From: Hydrogenothermaceae bacterium | Lineage (GTDB): Bacteria > Aquificota > Aquificia > Aquificales > Hydrogenothermaceae | DNA length: 5,364 nt | Assembly (NCBI GenBank): GCA_026985705.1 | Contig: JALSPY010000017.1 | Location: forward strand, 1-5,364 | Direction of reading: 5' to 3' | In this document: in pieces, positions 1-5,193 of the stretch | Numbering within the stretch: the stretch's first letter is position 1 | Layout: each line of letters starts with the position of its first letter | The notes under the pieces: model-generated | Database searches by the model: none | Seen by the model: only the letters and a program-made list of their open reading frames with translations | What the model was told of the DNA's origin: nothing | Translations under genes and position numbers: made by a program

Positions 1-1397
1 AAGGTTTTTCAGTTGATATTGCAGGTTTTCAAAAAAATCTAGATATACAAAGGGAAAAAGCTAGGAAAAATTGGAAGGGACAAGCCAAAGAAATTAAACC
101 TATATATATTGAGTTAAAAAATAAACTTCATTCTACAGAGTTTTTAGGTTATCAAAAGTATGAGGTTGAAGATAGTAAGATAATTTCAGTAATAAAAAAC
201 GATAAAGAGGTAAATGAGCTAAAGGAAGGCGAAATTGGAGAGGTGATATTAGATAAAACTCCATTTTATCCAGAAAAGGGAGGGCAAGTAGGAGATACTG
301 GTATAATTGAAGGAAAAGGTTTCCTAGCTGAAGTCTTAGATACCCAAACACCTATAGATAATCTTATAGTCCATAAAGTTAAAGTTTTATTCGGTAGTCT
401 GAAAGTAGGTGAAACTGTTTTTGCTAAGATAGATATAGAGAGAAGAAAAGATGTAATGAGACATCACACAGCAACCCATCTATTACATTCAGCTTTAAGG
501 GATATTTTAGGGGAGCATGTAAAACAAGCAGGTTCACTTGTCCATCCTGACTATTTAAGATTTGACTTTACACATTTTGAAGCTCTATCAGAGGAAGATA
601 TTAAAAGAGTTGAGGAGCTTGTTAATAATGAAATAATGAAGAACGAAGAAGTTGTTTGTGAAGAGTTAAGTTATGATGAAGCTATAAAATCTGGTGCTAT
701 AGCAATCTTTGAGGAAAAATACGGAGATAAAGTTAGAGTAATAACTGCAGGTATATCAAAGGAGCTTTGTGGTGGAACACATGTAAGCAGAACAGGAGAT
801 ATAGGATACTTTAAAATTATTTCTGAAACTGCAATATCTTCAGGGACAAGAAGAATAGAAGCGGTTGCCGGTAGAAAGGCAGTTGAATTTGGACAGAGGG
901 AGCATTTCTTACTTGAAGATATAAAAAGAGCTTTAGCCTCTAAAGAAGATGAGATATTAGACAAAATAGAAACACTGAAGGAAAAACTTAAGGAAGCTGA
1001 AAGGGAAATAAAAAGATTAAAACAGAAAAATTTAGTTAACAGAATTACAGATATACTAAATGTTGAAGATACAGGAGATTATAAAATTGCCTATGGCAAA
1101 GTTGAAGAGCTAAAAGCAAATGAGTTAAGAGATTTAGTAGATGTTGCTAAATCTAAACTTGGTAAGGCAGTGGTATTAATTGCATCTATAGATAAAGAGA
1201 AGGGTAAAGTCAATTTAGTTGTAGGAGTTAATAAAAGTCTAACAGATAAACTGAATGCAGGTAATATAGTGAGAGAGGTGGCTAAAATTTTAGGTGGAAA
1301 GGGTGGTGGAAAACCTGATATGGCTCAAGGAGGTGGAACAGATATTAAAAAATTAAAGGATGCATTCAAAAAATTTGTGGAAATCACTAAAAATTAA
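1..1397 (+). CDS. alaS: Alanyl-tRNA synthetase, C-terminal part (5' end outside window)
   Basis: Charges tRNA-Ala with alanine in the cytosol and hydrolyses mischarged Ser- or Gly-tRNA-Ala. The frame is open from base 3, giving 464 residues. Alignment by eye of the zinc-site motifs to E. coli AlaRS puts the first residue near E. coli position 410, so the aminoacylation domain and most of the tRNA-recognition domain are missing. Visible in order (fragment numbering): the start of the editing domain with TPFYPEKGGQVGD (about 85-97); the editing-site zinc ligands HTATH (155-159) and CGGTH (256-260); SSGTRRIEAVAG (279-290); a charged coiled coil (about 315-343); and the C-Ala/DHHA1 domain ending in the glycine-rich GGKGGGKPDMAQGGG (431-445). 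All expected zinc-binding residues are present and there is no frameshift. The GTG at 243 is an internal valine, not the start. The next gene begins 14 bases downstream, so the two are probably co-transcribed. Identification is very secure. Confidence 0.98.
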   Translation, partial: GFSVDIAGFQKNLDIQREKARKNWKGQAKEIKPIYIELKNKLHSTEFLGYQKYEVEDSKIISVIKNDKEVNELKEGEIGEVILDKTPFYPEKGGQVGDTGIIEGKGFLAEVLDTQTPIDNLIVHKVKVLFGSLKVGETVFAKIDIERRKDVMRHHTATHLLHSALRDILGEHVKQAGSLVHPDYLRFDFTHFEALSEEDIKRVEELVNNEIMKNEEVVCEELSYDEAIKSGAIAIFEEKYGDKVRVITAGISKELCGGTHVSRTGDIGYFKIISETAISSGTRRIEAVAGRKAVEFGQREHFLLEDIKRALASKEDEILDKIETLKEKLKEAEREIKRLKQKNLVNRITDILNVEDTGDYKIAYGKVEELKANELRDLVDVAKSKLGKAVVLIASIDKEKGKVNLVVGVNKSLTDKLNAGNIVREVAKILGGKGGGKPDMAQGGGTDIKKLKDAFKKFVEITKN

Positions 1398-1398
1398 A

Positions 1399-1405
1399 AG
1401 AGGTG
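1399..1405 (+). promoter_or_regulatory. Ribosome binding site of the SDH-family peptidase gene
   Basis: AGAGGTG lies 6 bases before the ATG at 1412 and begins immediately after the alaS stop codon. It supports this start and translational linkage to alaS. Confidence 0.75.
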
Positions 1406-1411
1406 TAAATT

Positions 1412-2254
1412 ATGGTTGACCCGTATACATCTATAATAAGTCAGATATTTTGGCTTATATTCTTCTTTATGTTGTTTTTCCCTATGTTAAAAGCTCAAAC
1501 TCTAGAGTGGAGTAGAGAAAAATTAATAAAAGCTATAGAGGAAAAGAGAAAATCTAGAGTTATAACTATGATACACAGACAGGAAACCCGCTCACTTTTT
1601 GGTTTATTTATGATGAGATTTATAAATATAGAGGACAGTGAGCAAGTATTAAGAGCAATAAGAATGACACCTAAAAATATGCCCATTGACTTTATTATTC
1701 ATACACCCGGTGGTTTAGCTTTAGCAGCAACACAGATAGCAAATGCACTATTAGACCACGAGGCACCAGTCCGAGTTATAGTCCCCCATTATGCAATGTC
1801 TGGAGGAACACTCATAGCATTAGCGGCAGATGAGATAATCATGGACAAACATGCAGTATTAGGACCTGTTGACCCACAGTTAGGACAAGAGCCAGCCGCT
1901 TCTATAGTTAAAATTAAAGAGTTAAAGAAACCTGAGGATATAGATGACAGCACATTAGTTAAGATAGATATAAGCGAAAAAGCCCTAAAACAGATGTATG
2001 AAAATGTTGTAAATATTTTGATGAGGAAAGGTTATGAAGAAAAAGTGGCTAAAAGGATTTCTGAGGAGTTATCACAGGGTAAATGGACACATGATTATCC
2101 TTTAACAGTTGAATATCTAAAGGAGCTAGGATTAAAAATATCAACAGATGTTCCAAATGAAGTTTATGCTCTTATGGATTTATATCCCCAGCCTTCCGGA
2201 GCTCAATCGGTTCAATATATTCCTGTTCCATATAATAAAGGAAATAATCACTAG
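1412..2254 (+). CDS. Membrane-anchored ClpP/SppA-fold serine peptidase, SDH (DUF114) family
   Basis: A 280-residue protein recognised as a member of the SDH_protease family (SDH, formerly DUF114), which has the ClpP/crotonase fold and is found in archaea and thermophilic bacteria. Residues about 8-26 form one hydrophobic segment. No positive charge precedes it and K27, R35 and K37 follow, so the positive-inside rule predicts an N-out anchor with the catalytic domain in the cytoplasm. The fold is marked by the TPGG turn (98-101) and by HYAMSGGTLIALAADEI (126-142), with Ser130 as predicted nucleophile, followed by GPVDPQLG (151-158). The position spaced like the ClpP histidine falls in this last motif and is not histidine, so the general base is uncertain. 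A second family-like block is KWTHDYPLTVEYLKELGL (224-241). The start is set by AGAGGTG (1399-1405), 6 bases before ATG. Substrate is unknown; a role in membrane-protein quality control is only an inference. Family is confident, function is not. Confidence 0.88.
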   Translation: MVDPYTSIISQIFWLIFFFMLFFPMLKAQTLEWSREKLIKAIEEKRKSRVITMIHRQETRSLFGLFMMRFINIEDSEQVLRAIRMTPKNMPIDFIIHTPGGLALAATQIANALLDHEAPVRVIVPHYAMSGGTLIALAADEIIMDKHAVLGPVDPQLGQEPAASIVKIKELKKPEDIDDSTLVKIDISEKALKQMYENVVNILMRKGYEEKVAKRISEELSQGKWTHDYPLTVEYLKELGLKISTDVPNEVYALMDLYPQPSGAQSVQYIPVPYNKGNNH

Positions 2255-2389
2255 TTTTTTTCCTCTATATTCTACTTTTTATTAAAAATTGTTTTTTAAC
2301 TTAATAAAGTATAAATTTGTTGTATATGCTAGTTTGGTAAATTTAGATAAATGACAAATTTTAACTTTAGTTTATAAAAAAATTTAAGA

Positions 2390-2417
2390 TTAAAGTTTTA
2401 AGAAAAGATTTTATAAT
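2390..2417 (+). promoter_or_regulatory. Possible promoter of secD-secF
   Basis: A perfect TATAAT -10 box at 2412-2417 is preceded, with a 16-base spacer, by TTAAAG (2390-2395), which matches only half of the -35 consensus. The predicted transcript would start near 2424 and have a leader of about 40 bases before the secD ribosome binding site and start. The position is sensible, but the weak -35 and AT-rich background keep confidence low. Confidence 0.35.
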
Positions 2418-2430
2418 ATAGCTATTATAA
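2411..2430. repeat. Perfect 8-bp inverted repeat upstream of secD
   Basis: Arms TTATAATA (2411-2418) and TATTATAA (2423-2430) surround TAGC. The left arm contains the candidate -10 box, so the repeat could be an operator or simply AT-rich coincidence. As an A/T-only RNA hairpin it would be unstable at high temperature. Confidence 0.45.
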
Positions 2431-2452
2431 TAAATTTTTTAATAAACTAAAT

Positions 2453-2458
2453 AAGGGG
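2453..2458 (+). promoter_or_regulatory. Ribosome binding site that fixes the TTG start of secD
   Basis: AAGGGG lies 6 bases before TTG at 2465. No ATG or GTG in this frame fits the site better, and the resulting N-terminus (short basic segment, then the first membrane helix) matches SecD proteins. Confidence 0.75.
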
Positions 2459-2464
2459 TAGATA

Positions 2465-4012
2465 TTGAGTTTAAAAAAGGATGTAAAAATAAAACTCCTA
2501 GTTGCTTTCACTATTATCGTAGTTTCAATTTATCTAGCTCTAACAAAACCTATAAAACTCGGTTTAGATTTGCAAGGTGGTATAAGTATAGTTTTAGAGG
2601 TAGATATAGATACTGTATTAGAAAATAATTACAAACAGTTAGGTAAAGATATAGAGGAGTTGTTGAAAGATAAAGAGATAGATGTTTTAGATATAAAGGT
2701 AGATAAAAAAAGATTGATAATTTCCATTCTAGATAATTCTAAATTGGAAGAAGCTAAAAAACTGATTTTTTCTAAATTTGGAAGGATTGTTAATGTAGAA
2801 ACGGATAAAGATTATTTATTAATTAGCTATAAGAAAGAATACCTTGAAAATTTAAAAAAAGATATAGTCAATAGAACTATAGAAGTTTTAAGAAGAAGAA
2901 TTGATGAGTTTGGAACATTAAACCCTAATATAGCCAAACTTGGAGATAAAAGAATTATTGTAGAATTACCGGGAGTTGTTAATCCAGATAGGGCTAAAGC
3001 CATAATAGGTAAAACTGCTCAACTTGAGATATTAGAAGTTGTAGATTATGCAATGTCTAAAGAGGAGTTATTAGCTAAGTATCCTGATGGTTTACCAAAG
3101 GGAACAAAGATTATTGAAGGTATTCCTAAAAAGTATGGGAAACAGAGTGTAAAAGAGTGGTTTCTAGTTAAAGATACTCCCATAATAACTGGAGACGATT
3201 TAAAAGATGCACAGGTAAGGTTGGATCAGTATGGAAATCCTGCTGTAGATTTTGAGCTTAAATCTAACTCTGCAGAAAAATTTGGAGAAGCAACGGCAAG
3301 ACTTATAAATAAAAGAATGGCAATAGTTTTAGACAATAAGGTTATTTCTGCTCCAGTTGTAAGAAGTAGAATATCAAATGCAGGTCAGATAACAGGAGAT
3401 TTTACTCCTGAAGAAGCTTCAGATTTAGCTCTAGTTTTAAGAGCTGGAGCTTTACCTGCACCGGTTAAGATATTAGAGGAAAGGCTTATAGGTCCAACAC
3501 TTGGTAAAGACAGTATTCAAAAGACCCTAAATGCTGGGATTGTAGCTTTAACATTAGTTGGAATATTTATGATTTTTAGATATGCAATCTCCGGTTTTAT
3601 ATCTATTATTGCACTCCTTATAAATGGTTTACTTCTATGGGCTACATTAGTTAGTTTTGATATTACTTTAACACTACCGGGGATAGCTGGTATTATTTTG
3701 AATATAGGAATGTCTGTTGATGCTAATGTAATAATCTTTGAAAGAATTAGAGAAGAGTTAAAAAAAGGAAAAACTTTAAGAGTTTCCCTTGAAGAAGGAT
3801 TTAAAAGAGCTTGGGATGCTATACTTGACGCTCAAATCACAACACTTATAGCTGCATTTGTATTATTTCAGTTTGGAACAGGTCCTTTAAAAGGTTTCGC
3901 AGCTACACTTTCTATAGGAACAATCACATCTATATTTACAGCAATGTTTATAACAAAACTACTTTTAGATATTATAGTTGGAGACAAAAAAAGTATGAAA
4001 TATGCTATCTAA
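2465..4012 (+). CDS. secD: Protein translocase subunit SecD
   Basis: SecD pairs with SecF in the cytoplasmic membrane and uses the proton gradient to help pull proteins from the SecYEG channel on the outer face. The 515-residue protein has the full layout: membrane helix 1 (about 10-27); LGLDLQGGISIVLEVD (32-47), which opens the large periplasmic region; the P1 repeat with LRRRIDEFG (142-150); VLDNKVISAPVV and GQITGDFTPEEASDLALVLRAGALP (288-331); then five more helices (about 355-373, 376-398, 402-423, 455-473, 478-505). GMSVDANVIIFERIREE (415-431) carries Asp419, matching the conserved proton-relay aspartate (D519 in E. coli SecD, D340 in Thermus SecDF). It is shorter than E. coli SecD (615) and similar to SecD of other thermophiles. 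Start codon is TTG. secF follows directly, but yajC is not upstream; a peptidase gene is there instead. Identification is secure. Confidence 0.97.
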   Translation: MSLKKDVKIKLLVAFTIIVVSIYLALTKPIKLGLDLQGGISIVLEVDIDTVLENNYKQLGKDIEELLKDKEIDVLDIKVDKKRLIISILDNSKLEEAKKLIFSKFGRIVNVETDKDYLLISYKKEYLENLKKDIVNRTIEVLRRRIDEFGTLNPNIAKLGDKRIIVELPGVVNPDRAKAIIGKTAQLEILEVVDYAMSKEELLAKYPDGLPKGTKIIEGIPKKYGKQSVKEWFLVKDTPIITGDDLKDAQVRLDQYGNPAVDFELKSNSAEKFGEATARLINKRMAIVLDNKVISAPVVRSRISNAGQITGDFTPEEASDLALVLRAGALPAPVKILEERLIGPTLGKDSIQKTLNAGIVALTLVGIFMIFRYAISGFISIIALLINGLLLWATLVSFDITLTLPGIAGIILNIGMSVDANVIIFERIREELKKGKTLRVSLEEGFKRAWDAILDAQITTLIAAFVLFQFGTGPLKGFAATLSIGTITSIFTAMFITKLLLDIIVGDKKSMKYAI

Positions 4013-4016
4013 GGAG
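4011..4016 (+). promoter_or_regulatory. Ribosome binding site that decides the secF start
   Basis: AAGGAG sits 6 bases before ATG 4023 and shares its first two bases with the secD stop codon (4010-4012). The other in-frame ATG, at 4002, lies upstream of this site and has no comparable site of its own, so 4023 is preferred. The overlap suggests translational coupling that keeps SecD and SecF in balance. Confidence 0.8.
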
Positions 4017-4022
4017 AAAAGG

Positions 4023-4949
4023 ATGAGAAAATTTTTAGATATAACTCCTAATATAGATTTTATGAAATTAAAGAAATTTGGTTATATTTTCTCTTCAATA
4101 ATGGTTTTATTAAGTGTTGCAATAATATACTTTAAAGGTTTTAATCTAGGTTTAGACTTTACAGGTGGAACTGCAATTCAGATTAGATTTGAAAAACCTA
4201 TAGATATTAAAACATTAAGGGATGCTTTAAAAGATATAAATCTAGAAGATAGTGTTATTCAAGAAATAGGTAAAAATAAGAGAGATTATGAAATAAGAGT
4301 TTCATTAAAAAAGGGAAGCTCTAAAGAGATATACAGAAAGGTAAAAACCGTTTTGGATAAACATTTTCCAAATCAGTATGAGATTTTAAAACTTGACTAT
4401 ATAGGAGCAGTGATAGGAAAGGAGCTAAGAGAGGCAAGTATATATTCAATTATAGCTGTAATGGTAGCTATACTAGTTTATGTTGCATACAGATTTGAGC
4501 CTGTTTTTGCTATAGGAGCGATAGTTCCTCTTTTCCACGATGCATTGATAACAATGGGAATATTCTCAGCTTTCAGTATAGAAGTTGATTTATCAGTAGT
4601 AGCTGCAATACTTACAGTTTTAGGTTATTCTTTAAATGACACTATAATTATCTTTGATAGAATAAGGGAAAATATCAGAATAAGAGGTAAGAAAAATCTC
4701 TTATTACTTATAAATCAAAGTATAAATGAAAACCTATCAAGAACTGTGATAACCTCTGGAACAACATTATTCTCAGTTTTAGCGTTATACCTTTTTGGTG
4801 GTGAAAGCCTTAAAAATTTCTCTCTAGCACTACTAATAGGTATAATCGTAGGAACATACTCATCTATATATGTAGCCTCTCCAATAGTTGCAGATTTAGA
4901 GAGATACTTAAGAAAAAAAGGAAGAAAGTATTCACAAGTAGGAGTTTAA
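4023..4949 (+). CDS. secF: Protein translocase subunit SecF
   Basis: Membrane partner of SecD in the proton-driven SecDF complex. From ATG 4023 the protein has 308 residues, a normal SecF length; starting at ATG 4002 would add seven residues without ribosome-binding support. Features: MRKFLDITPNIDFMKL before helix 1 (about 18-36); the signature NLGLDFTGGTAIQIRF (41-56) opening the small periplasmic domain; VIGKELREASI (130-140) leading into helix 2; helices about 138-157, 160-182, 190-211, 242-258 and 265-289. LGYSLNDTIIIFDRIREN (200-217) carries Asp206, and NLSRTVITSGTT (237-248) carries Arg240; these match the conserved charged residues of SecF (D213 and R247 in E. coli) used in proton transport. 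The C-terminus is a short basic tail. It starts 10 bases after the secD stop and is clearly in the same operon. A promoter for the next gene overlaps its last codons. Confidence 0.97.
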   Translation: MRKFLDITPNIDFMKLKKFGYIFSSIMVLLSVAIIYFKGFNLGLDFTGGTAIQIRFEKPIDIKTLRDALKDINLEDSVIQEIGKNKRDYEIRVSLKKGSSKEIYRKVKTVLDKHFPNQYEILKLDYIGAVIGKELREASIYSIIAVMVAILVYVAYRFEPVFAIGAIVPLFHDALITMGIFSAFSIEVDLSVVAAILTVLGYSLNDTIIIFDRIRENIRIRGKKNLLLLINQSINENLSRTVITSGTTLFSVLALYLFGGESLKNFSLALLIGIIVGTYSSIYVASPIVADLERYLRKKGRKYSQVGV

Positions 4950-4959
4950 AGACTAAAAT
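4931..4959 (+). promoter_or_regulatory. Promoter of the CopG-like antitoxin remnant
   Basis: TTCACA (4931-4936) and TAAAAT (4954-4959) each match five of six bases of the sigma-70 type consensus and are separated by exactly 17 bases. The predicted start point near 4966 falls within the palindrome just downstream and leaves about 26 bases before ATG 4992. The -35 box lies within the final codons of secF. Confidence 0.55.
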
Positions 4960-4960
4960 A

Positions 4961-4973
4961 ATGCAATTTGCAT
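4961..4973. promoter_or_regulatory. Palindrome at the transcription start, possible autoregulatory operator
   Basis: ATGCAA and TTGCAT flank a single T, giving a perfect 6+1+6 inverted repeat immediately after the -10 box and 18 bases before the antitoxin-like ATG. Ribbon-helix-helix antitoxins typically bind short palindromes over their own promoters, so an operator role is a reasonable inference. It is not followed by a T-run, so it is not an intrinsic terminator for secF. Confidence 0.45.
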
Positions 4974-4991
4974 CATAGAACAGGTGAAGTT

Positions 4992-5111
4992 ATGAAAAGA
5001 ACACAAATTTATTTAGATGAAGATATATACAATTATCTAAAAAGGGAAAACAGTTATTTCTATTTTTTCCTGACTTTTTTCAAAAAGGATTGTTCTTCTC
5101 TCTGTTTATAG
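4992..5111 (+). pseudogene. Truncated CopG/ribbon-helix-helix antitoxin-like gene
   Basis: ATG 4992 is preceded by AGGTG (4982-4986) at 5 bases. The first 19-20 residues, MKRTQIYLDEDIYNYLKREN, look like the start of CopG/RHH antitoxins: a TQIYL beta strand that contacts DNA, the LDEDIY turn, then the first helix. The normal continuation (rest of helix 1, the glycine/serine turn and helix 2 that form the dimer core) is absent. From about position 5050 the frame encodes a phenylalanine-rich tail (SYFYFFLTFFKK) unlike the family and stops at 5109-5111, giving 39 residues. Neither other forward frame restores an RHH-like sequence downstream, so a simple frameshift does not explain it; an insertion or deletion junction near 5049-5055 fits better. 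No toxin gene is visible. The stretch is too short for certainty about the family, and a functional tiny protein cannot be excluded. Confidence 0.6.
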
Positions 5112-5117
5112 ATAAAT

Positions 5118-5161
5118 AAGCGGCTAAGACCCTGTTTTTTAAAACTGGGATACAGCCACTT
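5118..5161. repeat. Imperfect 44-base stem-loop
   Basis: The arms pair as AAG 5118-5120 with CTT 5159-5161, GGCT 5122-5125 with AGCC 5154-5157, CCC 5130-5132 with GGG 5147-5149, and GTTT 5134-5137 with AAAC 5142-5145. Between them are single mismatches, a symmetrical 4x4 internal loop and a TTTA tip. It is the most GC-containing hairpin near the break in the antitoxin-like gene. No T-run follows directly, so a classical terminator is not convincing. It could be the terminal hairpin of a mobile element or part of an RNA. Confidence 0.5.
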
Positions 5162-5187
5162 GACATTTTTAAAATTCTTTTTAAATT
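5160..5187 (+). promoter_or_regulatory. Promoter in front of the structured RNA candidate
   Basis: A perfect TTGACA -35 hexamer (5160-5165) is followed after 16 bases by TAAATT (5182-5187), which matches four of six -10 bases. The predicted transcription start, about 5193-5196, falls exactly before the first helix of the RNA candidate (5197). The perfect -35 and this coincidence with the helix edge are the evidence; the -10 is only moderate. Confidence 0.5.
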
Positions 5188-5193
5188 AATTTC

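Larger units (their letters stand above)
2255..2464 (+). other. AT-rich intergenic region upstream of secD
   Basis: These 210 bases contain no convincing gene on either strand. No GC-rich terminator follows the peptidase gene. There is only a T-run (2254-2260) and an A/T-only palindrome (7-bp arms at 2282-2288 and 2293-2299), which would be weak as a terminator in a thermophile. The second half holds a TATAAT hexamer (2412-2417) and an inverted repeat, and probably contains the secD-secF promoter. TATAAT-like strings are common by chance in such AT-rich DNA. Confidence 0.6.

Noticed and set aside
133..351. Minus-strand open frame opposite alaS.
   Set aside because: Shadow of the alaS reading frame; the plus-strand protein is conserved across this interval.
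671..964. Minus-strand open frame opposite the AlaRS editing domain.
   Set aside because: Shadow of a highly conserved coding region containing the zinc-site cysteine and histidine.
243..1397. A separate free-standing AlaX-like editing protein starting at GTG 243, just after GGAGAG.
   Set aside because: The frame continues upstream to base 3 with clear AlaRS sequence, the GTG encodes the valine expected in AlaRS before LDKTPFYP, and the purine-rich motif is only about two bases from the GTG, too close for a normal ribosome binding site.
1495..1686. Minus-strand open frame opposite the SDH-family peptidase.
   Set aside because: Shadow frame with no ribosome binding site and no recognisable protein features.
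4002..4949. secF starting at ATG 4002 with seven extra residues.
   Set aside because: The ribosome binding site AAGGAG (4011-4016) lies inside that extension and is ideally spaced for ATG 4023. The extension would also overlap secD by 11 bases without a site of its own.
5074..5087. CTTTTTTCAAAAAG as an intrinsic terminator.
   Set aside because: The stem is short and A/T-only with a minimal loop, and no T-run follows it.
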